Of a stretch of 64,000 nt of DNA, positions 10,797 through 22,095 are shown piece after piece. Origin of the DNA: Primulina eburnea (lineage: Eukaryota; Streptophyta; Magnoliopsida; Lamiales; Gesneriaceae); NCBI RefSeq assembly GCF_022965805.1, contig NC_133103.1, forward strand, positions 33,327,281 to 33,391,280, given 5' to 3'. Each line of letters starts with the position of its first letter. Position 1 is the stretch's first letter. A program made the position numbers and the translations under genes. The notes beneath the pieces were generated by a model, which worked only from the letters and a program-made list of their open reading frames with translations, was not told where the DNA came from and made no database searches.

Positions 10797-13245
10797 TGTA
10801 ATGTCCCGAAAATTTAAAAGTCCACGCAAACCACATGCATGCAATTATTAAATTATCTTGTATTTTAATTAATTGTTTTAATTGCATAAATTAATTATGT
10901 GGTGCATTTTGACATGTTAAAATATATTTTTCTACATGGTTGCATTAAAATGTATTTTTAAAGGTTATTTGAGTTACGATCGAGGAACGGAGACCGAGGG
11001 CTGAAAAAATAGAAAGGTTTTTATTGGTAAATTGTTTTTAATTATTAAGGGTGATTCTTTTTCTTATTTTTGATAATATGGAGTTTTAAGGTGATTTCAT
11101 ACGTCGGGACGTAAATTTTATCGGTGTTTGTTTTTCAAAAAAAATACGAACTTTTTGGAAATCCAGCTAATAAATTCACAAATTTATTTTTATCAAAACA
11201 TTTTAATATTTTAATTAAATTCTAATTAAGACTAATGTGCCTAAATTGTTAGCTTATTAGGCCTAAGCCTTATTTAGTGATTTAATTAGTATAAAATATG
11301 TATCACCCCAAACTTGACACAAATCACACGTCTCTTTTCTGAATTCCTCACCAAAATACATGACACCACACACCACCAAAGTTTGGAGAAAAATCGAGGA
11401 AACTCAAGGTAGAAGTTCAAGCCAAGGTCTTGCTCCGTCCTTCGCCAATCGTCAACGAATAATCGTGCATTTAATACGCAAAGGCACGCCATATTCACCT
11501 TTTACTCATCATCACATCATATTATGTAATTTATTATGAATTTGAATGAAAACAAGTTGCGACTTTGAAGATTTTCGGATATGCATATTCGGTAGTCAAG
11601 TTCCAGCAAGTTTTTGAGCGGTCCATGGCTCTTTTTTCTAGCTGGGCTTGGTCAGCAGGGTCCCTAGGTGGATTGGCTAGGTTTTGGATTAAGGTGGCTC
11701 GGGCGTGGCTCGAGTAAATTGGGAGATGGCTTGGTTGGTTCTTTAGTGTGTCAAAAAAGAAAATAATAAAGCTAAAATTGAGCCATGGATCCACGGTTGT
11801 TGCTCATGACTTGGAAGGGTAGAATAAATAATAAAAATGTTATGTTTAAAATTTGGGATCAAAATAAGGAGTTTTGGATTTATCCGGGATTTAATCGCCG
11901 CATGAAAAGCTAATTAAGTAATTAATTGAAATGCCTAGTTTTAGGATTTATAAAATTATGGAAAATTATATTTAAGCTTAAATAATTATTAAAATTCTAA
12001 GTTTTTAATTTGGGATTTTTATATTAAGGTTTGGTTTAATTCGGAATTAAAACGCTTTAATACGTCATATTTAAATAATAAATTAAAAGACCTCGATTTA
12101 TGCTAAATAAAAATATGAGAAAATTAATGTAAGCTTAAATAATTATTTGGATCATGTTAGAGTCAACGAAATTAAGAAAAAAATGTCAAAACAAGAAATT
12201 TTATGTACAGGGATAACACGGTCTTTTTACACCTAGAAAATTAGTAAACGTCATGACAGTGTCCTAAATACTGTTTTATATGATAATATGATTATTTGGA
12301 ATGTTTATGAATTTTTATATGTTCAAATGTTATTTTAAATGTCCATGGATATGTATATGTTAAAATGTTATTTTAAAACGTTTATGGATTTTATGGTTTA
12401 ATTATGGACATTTAAAAGATATGTTGCATGCTTGGTTTAAAAGAAAAACGTTACATACATGTTTAAATTTTATAAAGTGATTATAATATGAAACATTGAA
12501 GGAAGTGAAGTAATTGTGACTAATACGATGATATGTTGAAGATATCGTGAGGGTTATGGTCCCAGTGGGACCCCAACGATCGTGTTTCCTTGGATACGGA
12601 TATAAATATGTACATGTATACGATGATATGTTAATATGTAAGGCTAATGCCCATTTAATCAGTGAGAGTGTTGCTGGTGTCTCTGCCGCCTAGTACTGTG
12701 ATTATATGTAGATGGATCCATCGCTCAACACGTAGACGTAGACGTAGATGAACACGAAGTCACAATTAACGATCTGAATTCAACGAAAAGGAAAAAGAAA
12801 TACGTATATGTTGGTGATAATATGTAAATGAATATGTTGAGGATGACATGAATATGTTTATGAAAAAGGATCATGAAAATGTTTTTAAAATTTATGCATC
12901 ATGAAAATGTTTACAAAAATGTTTATGTTTAAAGTTTATGCATCTTCATGAAAACGATATTTTAAGTACAAGTATTTTTCACTGTTGTATGTGATCTGTA
13001 TAAGTAGTACTCGTTATCAAGAATATGATGTTTTGAGTCTTTAGACTCACTAGGTGTGATTGATGCGGGTGATATTGATTATGAATATGTTAATGGAGGT
13101 CTTTATGGTTGTCTTTGCTAGACTGAAGATGCACATAACCCGAGGACTGACGCTAGTTTTCCGCACTAGTTATGATTTATTATTTTAAGTTATGTTAAAG
13201 ATATTTTTACGACGATTTTTTTATGAGTGGTTTTTTAGAGGTTAT
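10797..13245 (+). repeat. Element B 5' LTR, main part
   Basis: Begins TGTAATGTCCCGAAAATTT; the 3' LTR begins TGTAACACCCCG. There are no genes, and the frames at 11286-11498 and 11534-11794 are unsupported. It contains 'ggtgagagtgttgctggtgtc', also present in the 3' LTR (32476) and in the reversed B-type LTR near 56660. Region 12900-13120 is absent from the 3' LTR. Confidence 0.88.
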
Positions 13246-14252
13246 TGTTGAGGATCGAACTTGAGTTTAGAGGGGGGTGAATAAACTCTACTCGTTTTTC
13301 GTTCTGATGAGGTACTAAAATCCTGTTAAGGATAGTAGTTGATCTTGTGCGAATACTTTCACCTGATTACAGTAGAACGTGCGAAAACAATCTGATTAAG
13401 TAGTTGAAACAACAATAAAGCAGTAGACAGCAGTTGTTTATGGAAGTTCGAAGATAAACTCTTCTACGTCTCCCCTTCTTCTGTTTCCAGAAGGTATAAC
13501 TAAAAGACTTTGGATATTACAGTACAACACTTGTACACACCCACTTCAGAAGGACTTACAACTCAGCCTACTGAAACTCTTAGTTTCTCAACTAACAAAT
13601 ATGCGAAACACAAAGTTCTGAAAAGACTCTTTTCAGATTACAGACTCTTTTGATAAAATATTAGTGCAGTAAAGATCGTGAAGAGTGTAAGAATTAGTAG
13701 CACAAGATGATCTACAAAAGATCAGATATAAGCTATGAAGCGTGTGCTACTTTTCTTTGTGTTGAACTTTTAAAATGCTCAAGGAAAACTGATATTCGTT
13801 TGATAAGAGAGTAGCTTTGTTCCTTGAAAATGATATTATGCGAAGTGTCTTTTTAACAAGGATTTGATCCAAGTATATATAATCGACTGAGTTCAACGTT
13901 CACAATCAGAGAAGTCTTCAGACAACTGATACAATCAGCTTTATTACCGAAATGGGTTCCTGCAGAAAAGCTATAAAACAATCAATCTTGTTTCATACTT
14001 AATTGGGTAATATGCATTAAATGACTCCGTATAGTATTTAATGCTGCAATTAATACTAGTACTAGGAACTCTTTAACGGTAACAATTAAGATAGCAATGT
14101 TAGAAGACATTCTCTACTGGTTTGTATTGTTATCCTTTTTCTACTGGTTTAGTTTTACTAGAGCAGCAGCTACTGATAATCTATTCTGTTGTTCTGGTCT
14201 GCTGGTCTACTGGTTTTAGTTATCATCGCCACAATAAAATTCATATCTAACA
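13246..14252 (-). repeat. Element A 3' LTR
   Basis: On the plus strand it reads TGTTGAGGATCG...ATATCTAACA. The TATA box on the minus strand (plus 13874-13882) is intact TATATATA. Several 'ctactggttt' repeats lie at 14113-14220. About 14 differences from the 5' LTR. Confidence 0.93.
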
Positions 14253-14264
14253 ATTTCCCCCTTT
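14253..14264 (-). other. Element A polypurine tract
   Basis: Minus strand AAAGGGGGAAAT directly abuts the start of the 3' LTR. Confidence 0.88.
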
Positions 14265-14362
14265 GTGGTGATGCCAAAACCTAAACAGTAGAAAATCGTT
14301 AAGTAAAACAGATAATCATTTAATCAAACGGATAATGTTAATAACGCATTAAAGTAAACAAA

Positions 14363-14610
14363 TCAATCGGTTCCAATGTCCCTGTAAAAGATTTCTTCAT
14401 TTTGAGGTTCTTGGTCTCTTATGTTAGAAGGTTCAGCCTCATCTTTTGTTTGCCTAACTCCCTCTTGATCTCCTCTATCTCCTCTATCTTCCCCTTTTTT
14501 GGCATCAGCGGCCACTACATGGGTAAAGAGATCATTCAGTCTGCCGGAAATATTTTGAATGCCATCGGTTAGCATCTCCAGATACGGGGTCTGAGAAGAG
14601 ATGCGATTAA
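14363..14610 (-). pseudogene. Frame-shifted C-terminal tail of the env-position ORF
   Basis: Open minus-strand frame, offset by one base from the 852-aa ORF, continuing helical sequence (LTDGIQNISGRLNDLF) and then a charged tail ending at 14363. The element H homologue also ends in a coiled-coil segment of similar length (58954-59187), which supports this being the original C terminus. Confidence 0.6.
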
Positions 14611-17169
14611 CTAAGGCAGTGATAATTGATTTTGAGAGTCAATCTTGGCATCCAAAAGTTCCACAGAAGTAGACAGGGATCGAAAGATATCATCATGCTC
14701 AATAATTCGAGTGAGTATATCATTTTGAGCAAGCATGATGGCGTTGTGAGTTCTTGAGATAGCTGTTCTGAAAACAGAGGCTTCAGCATACATCTTGTCC
14801 GAGGTCTCCTTAGTGAGATAGATGTATTTCCCCATTCGCTCTCGGAAAGATTGAGCACCACTGAATTCCGCGAGGTTTTCACAAGACATGTGTTTTACTA
14901 AATCAGAAATGTTGTTGAGGTCGGTTTGTAGACATTGAATCTGATGTTCGAGGTTGAATGCATCTGATTCCGGGGAAGGGGTTCGTTCAAGAATGCGTTG
15001 TTTGATCTCAGAAAGACGAGAAGTTGTCGCAGTCAAAACAGGGAGGGAGACAGTCAACGCAGTAGAAACATGAGGAGCATCTATTAAAGTAGTAGAAGGA
15101 ACAGGGTCTCCTCTGCTGTCTGCTGGAAGTGTAGAAACAGTAGGCTCAACAGCAACCAGAGGAAGAGTAGTATATTCAGTAGGAATAGCCAAGTCAGAGG
15201 CCAAAACTTCTTCCATAGGTACAGTAGCAGCCTGTGCAACTGAAGATGCTTCAATAGAAGGTGCAGAGGGCTGTTCCAGAAGAACGGTCATTTCTGCTTG
15301 ATGTGCAGCAGAAAACAACTCTAAGTTCGGCAGTAAAGAAGTAGTATCTGGTTCTGCTGCTTGTTGCCATGGGGTAGGAGATCCAGAAGCCGGAAATTCT
15401 AAAGTGGTAGAGACAGCAGGGACAATTGATTCAATGACTTCCTCAACTGAAGCCAGTTCATGTACAGACAATAGTGATGAGGACTGAATGGGCCTAGTCG
15501 GAGATGCAGGAGTACTAAGAGAAGCAGCCTTTGGGGAGGCGGTAGTCCTTTCCTCAACTGTCTGATTCTGCTGAAAGATCGGGACAAGGCCAACATGATA
15601 AGCAGTAGGCTCTCCAAAGCCTTGTTCTTGAGCAAGAAGTTGCTCATTCATCTGTTTTAATCTGTCAGATAGAATTAAAATAACATTTTGATCCTGAACA
15701 GCAGTAGGAACGGCAGGATCAAAATTTGATTGAAGAACTTTCAAAACTGATTCTAATTTCTGACATTTTAGTTGATCGAGGATGAAGTTCCGTCTGCGCA
15801 AGGCCTCGATGACATTCTCTGTTTTCGCCAGCTGAAAAGTCTTCCTTTCTGCATTCATCAACTTGCTGTAATTCCATCTTGTTTTGAAGTAGTCAAAAGA
15901 GTGGAACAGTCGGACAGTATGCCATTCATCAAAAAATTTTAAGTCCTCGTTTACAGAGGTCTCAATCTCTGCTAGATGAAGGTCAACGCCGGTAATGACA
16001 GTGGTCTGGTGACCAAAAGTAGGTGATTCTTCAATCATTTTCCCTTTCCCTTTGTCAGTAGATGAAATGGGCGCAATAGGTCGGAAAGCAGAAGACCCGC
16101 TTGCCTGTTCCCGAATAACGATTCCAGATGATGGCTTAAAAGCATTAGCAGAAGAAGGTGCTGAGATGGACGCAGTAGCGAGTGCAGTTGAGGAAACAGT
16201 CGATCGAACAGAAGGAACCGCTTCTGGAAATACCTGTCGAATAGGTACTTTCTCAATCTCAGACAGTGCTGCTGTCTTTTTCATCTTGAGAATGGTGCGC
16301 GGTTTCTTCTTGGCTGGGGTCGGTACTGTTGGTCGACCAGCAGCAGCAGATTCTTTTGATGCTGTTTTATCGGAATCCGTCGAAATAATCAATCGTTTCT
16401 TCGAAATTTTCTTCTGAGGTTTGGGAGCCTCAGAAGCAGTTTCCCCAATTTCCTTTTTCATCGCAACAAACTCCGCCACTGTTGGCTTAGGCCTTAGAGC
16501 CAAAACATTGGCTGCATCAATCATGGTAACAGAGGTAGCATCGAGATCACTGGTAGATGCGAAACCAGCATCCTTGAGCAAAACACTGATCTGAACCGCG
16601 AAACCAGAACTCTTCCGAATAACCATATCCTTCATGATTCTGAAAATAAAATGACTCCAATCCACCTTAATCCCCTTGGTGATGGCAGTCATGACCTGAA
16701 CTTTCTCCTTCGTCAATTTATCGAAGGTGCCAGCCTTGATCAAAATAGCTTTGGCCACAATATCGGCCAGAATCTGATACTCTATTTTGAGCAATTTCTT
16801 GTGGGAGGAAGGAGACACTTCTTCTCCAGATGCGGAGAAAGAGCTTAGAGCAACAGACATATCTATCTTGGAAATATCAAAGAGTTCAGAAATACCCGAA
16901 AGTGGAAGGAGGAAGGTTGCTCCTAGGTGTGCAACATCAATGGAAATAGAAGCATCTCCTTGGGTATGAACAATTCTTCCTTCATGCACTGTTGCTTTGG
17001 CGTAAAATTCCAGGAGAGCATTTTTGTAGATAATTGTTGGTGCTTCCAGGAATTTCCGGAGTCCTGATTTCTCAATATCCTGAAATATTTTCAAGAGATT
17101 CTCATCCTTGATGGTGAGAACGGAAGCAAAGTTAACCTGATAAGCGTTGAGAGTATATGCGCCAGCCAT
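14611..17169 (-). CDS. Env-position ORF of element A (852 aa), function unknown
   Basis: Lies between pol and the 3' LTR, where sireviruses carry an env-like gene, and starts MAGAYTLNAYQVNFAS. Residues 1-240 form a globular domain clearly homologous to the ORF at 60471-61607 of element H (shared patterns GLRKFL/GLRTFL, EFYAK/EFYST, DIVAKA/DVVAKG, GFAVQ). Residues ~280-700 are low-complexity, Ser/Thr/Pro-rich, with STDKGKGK also shared. The last ~110 residues look like a coiled coil. I see no signal peptide or membrane segment, so a fusion role is not supported. The frame ends at 14611, but a shifted frame continues to 14363 (AKKGEDRGDRGDQEG), suggesting a 1-base indel near 14640 truncated the tail. 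It may have its own promoter (17287-17322). Confidence 0.8.
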   Translation of the reverse strand: MAGAYTLNAYQVNFASVLTIKDENLLKIFQDIEKSGLRKFLEAPTIIYKNALLEFYAKATVHEGRIVHTQGDASISIDVAHLGATFLLPLSGISELFDISKIDMSVALSSFSASGEEVSPSSHKKLLKIEYQILADIVAKAILIKAGTFDKLTKEKVQVMTAITKGIKVDWSHFIFRIMKDMVIRKSSGFAVQISVLLKDAGFASTSDLDATSVTMIDAANVLALRPKPTVAEFVAMKKEIGETASEAPKPQKKISKKRLIISTDSDKTASKESAAAGRPTVPTPAKKKPRTILKMKKTAALSEIEKVPIRQVFPEAVPSVRSTVSSTALATASISAPSSANAFKPSSGIVIREQASGSSAFRPIAPISSTDKGKGKMIEESPTFGHQTTVITGVDLHLAEIETSVNEDLKFFDEWHTVRLFHSFDYFKTRWNYSKLMNAERKTFQLAKTENVIEALRRRNFILDQLKCQKLESVLKVLQSNFDPAVPTAVQDQNVILILSDRLKQMNEQLLAQEQGFGEPTAYHVGLVPIFQQNQTVEERTTASPKAASLSTPASPTRPIQSSSLLSVHELASVEEVIESIVPAVSTTLEFPASGSPTPWQQAAEPDTTSLLPNLELFSAAHQAEMTVLLEQPSAPSIEASSVAQAATVPMEEVLASDLAIPTEYTTLPLVAVEPTVSTLPADSRGDPVPSTTLIDAPHVSTALTVSLPVLTATTSRLSEIKQRILERTPSPESDAFNLEHQIQCLQTDLNNISDLVKHMSCENLAEFSGAQSFRERMGKYIYLTKETSDKMYAEASVFRTAISRTHNAIMLAQNDILTRIIEHDDIFRSLSTSVELLDAKIDSQNQLSLP

Positions 17170-17286
17170 TTCTGTACGCAGATGAGATCAGAAAAATTTG
17201 CAGTAGTTAGTTATGATATAGAGAAAGCAGTAGCTGAATAATGATAGTTATGAAACAGTGAAGGTGAAAATGTGAAATATGAAATA

Positions 17287-17322
17287 GATATACAGCCGCA
17301 AATAAACATAAAGACACGTGTC
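17287..17322 (-). promoter_or_regulatory. Putative internal promoter of env-position ORF (G-box and TATA)
   Basis: On the minus strand a perfect palindromic G-box GACACGTGTC (plus 17313-17322) is followed 20 bases later by TATATC (plus 17292-17287), about 118 bases before the ATG at 17169. Element H has the same GACACGTGTC (61744-61753), then TATATA 19 bases later, about 112 bases before its ATG. The conserved spacing in otherwise diverged DNA suggests a real promoter; no expression data are available. Confidence 0.6.
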
Positions 17323-17726
17323 AGTATGTTCTTGGTTGAGTGTTTGAAAAGTTTTGCAGAAACTGTCAGAAAGACGAATGATTTTGAAAATTTTGAAAAA
17401 GCACGGGCTGTCCAGACGGTTACTAAAAGAAATCAGAAAAGGATTTGTCATTTTATGATAACGTCTGCTGGAAGTTTCAGAGTGCTGAAATATGCGAGCA
17501 CTTTGTCAAAACCAGCAGACTTGTAGATTTATCGAAAAGACAAATAACCTATCTGTTTTCTGAAAAGGTGTCAAATTCTTAGTCTGACTAAGATACTGTT
17601 CCCCCTCGGTAAATGCAATTGATAAGTAGTCATAATTGCGACAAGTGACTCTTGGCTATCTCTCAATCTGAGTCGTTGAAAATGAACAGTCGCAATCGTG
17701 TGATTCACAAGAGTCTTTGTTCCCTC

Positions 17727-17734
17727 TATAAATA
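17727..17734 (+). promoter_or_regulatory. TATA box of the antisense ORF in element A
   Basis: CTATAAATA on the plus strand, 33 bp before the ATG at 17768. Element H has TATAAATAG at 62146-62154 before its own antisense ORF. Confidence 0.6.
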
Positions 17735-17767
17735 CCTGCAAAGCTTGAACGAAGGTAAGCAAGAACA

Positions 17768-18025
17768 ATGACAACTCAAGTAAAAGGAGAGTTAGAGTTA
17801 GATTCAGGAGATGAAGCAAAATTGTTCAGAGAGAAGTTTGAGGGTATCAAAAATGCCGTAATGATCCTTGAAATACACTCCTTGAGTTGTAGTTTCCACA
17901 GTTATGCAGATCTTTTGCTTTGATTGAGTTTAAAATATAGCATCGATTTCTTCCAGAAGCATGCTAATGCAATAAGAGAGTGCTGGTGGATTGATGATGC
18001 TGAAATCCTCTCTGATGCCCTGTAA
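17768..18025 (+). pseudogene. Antisense small ORF of element A (one internal stop)
   Basis: The plus-strand frame runs opposite to gag-pol, starting ATGACAACTCAAG and ending TAA at 18023-18025 (85 codons), interrupted by TGA at 17921-17923. Near its end it reads WWIDDAE; the element H ORF at 62217-62615 reads MWIDDVE at a similar distance from its C terminus. Both start MT, both lie between pol and the env-position ORF on the opposite strand, and both have a TATAAATA box upstream. Overall sequence similarity is weak, so homology rests mainly on position plus this short motif. The product is unknown; the visible sequence looks mostly helical. Confidence 0.5.
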
Positions 18026-18376
18026 GGCATCTAAAAATTACATTAGTGCTGGCAAGACCTAAGCTTGCTAGATTCTTTCTAGGCCTTTCTCTTTCGAAGA
18101 AGACCATCTTTTTCCTATTGAAGTACTTTGCAAGCAAATGTCAGAAAGCTCCTATTTCAGAAGACAATCACTACATGTAACGCTACTGGTTAAATTGCAA
18201 AGAAGATCTACTGTTTTTCATTATGCATTGTGTAAAGTACTGAAATGGTTTCTAATAAAATTCCAGTTTTGCTTATCTGACTTTTCTCTTCTGCTTTTCT
18301 ACAAAAAGCTTACTGTTAGTGCAATGCGATAACAAACACGTAATAATAGAAATTTAACTAAGATATCAGAAAACAG

Positions 18377-21300
18377 TTAAGTTAAATCTATTAAACCAAG
18401 AGAATTACGAAAGTAAGAAAACTTATTTTCTGGTACGGGTTTCGTGAAGATATCTGTTGTTTGTTGATCAGTAGAAACATATTCCAGACGAATGTTCTTC
18501 TTCTGCACATGATCTCTAATAAAGTGATGTCTGATGTCTTTGTGCTTCGTTCTGGAATGGAGTACTGGATTTTGTGTGATTGCAATTGCACTGGTATTGT
18601 CACAGAATATAGGTGATTCGGAGGCTTGAATCCCGTAGGCTCTTAACTGTTGTTGAATCCACAGTATTTGAGAGCAGCAGCATCCAACAGCCAGATATTC
18701 TGCTTCTGCAGTAGATGTGGCTATGGAAGTCTGTTTCTTGCTAAACCAGGATATCAGCCTATCACCAAGAAATTGACAAAAACCACTTGTGCTTTTTCGG
18801 TCTAGTTTGCAACTTGCATAATCAGCATCTGAATATCCAATAAGATTTAACGATGAATCATTGGGATACCATAAGCCGACGTTTTGAGTTCCTTTCAAGT
18901 ACTTCAAAATACGCTTAGCAGCAATATAATGAGATTGTTTGGGGTTAGATTGAAATCGAGCACAAATGCAAACAGAAAACATGATATCTGGTCTACAGGC
19001 AGTTAAATATAATAAAGAACCAATAAGACCTCGATACTGAGTTACCTCTACTGAAATACCACTTTCATCTTTATCAAGCTTAATAGATGAGCTCATTGGA
19101 GTAGAAGCAGCAGAGCATGCTTCCATTCCAAACTTTTTCAGAAGCTCCTTGGTGTACTTGGCTTGATTTATAAATATTCCAGTCTCTGATTGCTTAATCT
19201 GTAATCCTAGGAAGAATGTTAATTCTCCCATCATACTCATTTCAAATTTATCCTGCATCAATTTTTCAAACTTTGCACATAATTTGGGGTTAGTTGACCC
19301 AAAAATAATATCATCAACATAGATCTGTACTAAAAAAATGTGCTTATTCTTGACTAAAGTAAATAAAGTTTTATCTACTGCTCCGATGGTGAAATCATGA
19401 TCAATAAGAAATTGTGATAAAGTGTCATGCCAAGCTCTAGGTGCCTGTTTTAGACCATATAATGCTTTGTGTAATTTAAATACATGATGCGGAGAGAAAT
19501 GATCGATAAAACCTGGAGGTTGTTCGACGTATACTTCTTCTTGTAAAAGACCATTTAGAAAAGCACTTTTCACATCCATTTGATATACTTTGAAATTCTT
19601 GAAAGCAGCAAAGGCTAAGAATATTCTGATTGCTTCGAGCCTTGCTACTGGTGCATAAGTCTCATCAAATTCTATGCCTTCTTCTTGTCTGAAGCCTTGA
19701 GCTACCAATCTAGCTTTATTTCTCACCACTATGCCTTCTTCATTGAGTTTGTTTCTGAATACCCACCGAGTTCCAATGACAGCTTGATGAGATTGTCTAG
19801 GTACTAGAAACCACACTTCATTACGTTTGAATTGATTCAGCTCCTCTTGCATGGCTTCAATCCAACTAGGATCCAGAAGAGCTTCTTCAATCTTCTTTGG
19901 TTCATCCTGAGATATAAAAGCAGCATGCATGTATTCATTAAGCATTTGCCTTCTGGTTCTCAACGGCGCTGCTGGATTACCAATAACCAATGATGGAGGA
20001 TGAGATTTTCTCCAGATAAATGGATTTGAGTGGACATCTTCCTGATTTGATATGTTAAGATTGTCTTCTACAGAACCAGTAGTAGGTTCTTGAGCATCTT
20101 CTGCTGGTATTGGTAGATCCAGAGTCTGTGCTTCTGGTTCCACTATAGGAATGTCTGGTTCTGGATTTTGAAGATCCTTGGTATTTGCTTCTACATCATC
20201 TTCACTGTCGATTTCCAAGTGAATCCTGTCTAACCTGTTACTTAAATCAGATATGTTAGAAATTTCAGCACTGTTGTCTTCATCGAAGACAACATGAATT
20301 GATTCTTCAACATTAAGAGTTCTATTGTTGAAGATTCTAAAGGCTCTGCTTACAGCAGAGTAACCAAGAAATATTCCAGCATCTGATTTTGAGTCAAATG
20401 CCGTCAAATGATTTTTGCCATTATTTAGTACAAAACATTTGCAACCAAACACATGAAAATAAGATACATTGGGCTTCTTCCCTTTCCATATTTCATACGG
20501 AGTCTGGTTGTGTCTTTTGTTGACCATAGATCTGTTTTGCGTGTAACAAGCAGTATTGATAGCTTCAGCCCAGAAGCGCTGAGAAATGTCTGCATCTGCT
20601 AGCATTGTTCTAGCTGCTTCTTTTAGAGTTCTATTTCTTCTCTCAGCCACTCCGTTTTCTTGAGTAGTTCTGGCAGCTGAATATTCATGATGAATTCCCT
20701 GCTCATTCAAATATAACTCAAGATACTTGTTAGTGAATTCAGTACCCCGATCACTTCTGATTTTAATGATGGTAGAAGATTTTTCATTTTGAATCCTTTT
20801 CAGAAGCTTGATCAAGAGACTACTGGTTTGATCTTTTCCTGTGAGAAAGATTACCCACGTGAATCTAGAAAAATCATCAATAACAACAAGAGTATATTTC
20901 ATTCCCCTTAAGCTCATGATGGGGATAGGACCAAATAGATCCATATGCAGTAGTTCCAGACATCTTGAAGTTGATTTGCTATCTTTGGTCTTGAAGCTGG
21001 ATCTTATCTGTTTCCCAAGCTGACAAGCAGAACAAACGTGATTTTTAACGAAATTAATGTCAGGTAATCCATCGACTATATTCTGCTTCTTGAGATAATT
21101 GATTTACTTGAAATTCAGATGATTCAGTTTCTTGTGCCATAGCCAATGTTTATTGCTAAGAGAAGCAACTAAGCATGTAGGAGTATAAACATGATTTGAG
21201 TTCCAAGAGACTCTGTAAGTATTGCCTTCTCTTTTTCCTGTTAACACAGTAGTTCCAGCAGAATCTCTAACTATACATGAATGCTTTTGAAAAGCCACAG

Positions 21301-22095
21301 AATACCCATTATCACATAGTTGGCTAATGCTGATAAGATTGTAACAAAGATTGTCAACTAATAATACATCACTAATAGTTATATTACCATGGATAATCTT
21401 ACCCTTACCCATGGTTTTACCTTTTGAGTTGTCTCCAAAAGTTATCTTTGGTCCAGTACAGCTCACTATCTCGGAAAGTAGGTTTCTTTGTCCAGTCATG
21501 TGTCTGGAACAACCACTGTCCAGATACCATGTAGAGTTACTGATTTCTGCTTCCTTCTGTTGTTCCTGCAAACACAAATTTTAGTAACTGGTACCCAAAT
21601 CTATTTGGGTCCAAGCCTTATCAGTCCTTTGGGAACCCACATTTGTACAATTCTTGGTGACCTTGTACTTCGGGTATCCAAAGATGTGTGTGCAACAGAA
21701 GGTCTGTTATTTCTAACAGTATGCATACCAAAATGTTGTTCTTCCCTTCTGTTTCTGTTTTCCACTCTGTATCTCTTCTGAACAGGTTTAGAGTTGTAGT
21801 ACTGGTAGTTTTTAACCTTCATAGGATGTTGTCTTCCAGAGTTGAATTCTTTTTTGAATCTAGAACTTTGGTCAACTTTTTCCTTAGGTTTAACGTAACC
21901 CAGACCATAGTGCATTCTTCTGTTCGTCAGATTTACATTCCTTTCAACTGAAGCAGTAGGTACTTCTGGTTCCTGTACCACACTGGATTTCACAAAGTGA
22001 ATGTATTTCCCTTTGCACATATTCAGTGTTGGCTTAGTATTCGTTTCAGAAGTGCCTTCATTATTACAAAAACCGAGACCACTCCTATCTCCTGA
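18377..22095 (-). pseudogene. Element A pol: protease, integrase, RT, RNase H (broken)
   Basis: The longest open part is 20944-18377 (855 codons). Order on the minus strand: a Lys/Arg-rich linker (22020-21601), protease motif YLDSGCSRHMTG, the pre-integrase segment WHKKLNHLNFK, integrase ([28 protein letters not shown]), RT ([22 protein letters not shown]), RNase H ([13 protein letters not shown]), ending at 18377. Breaks visible: a stop at 21601-21603 in the linker, a probable one-base deletion near 21580 in an A-run, and a TAA at 21104-21106 just after the pre-integrase motif. Frames on either side of the last stop are the same. The domains are otherwise well kept, so inactivation looks recent. 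Confidence 0.9.

Noticed and set aside
16052..16417. 121-codon plus-strand frame within the env-position ORF
   Set aside because: Shadow of the low-complexity minus-strand coding sequence; no promoter, no counterpart in element H.
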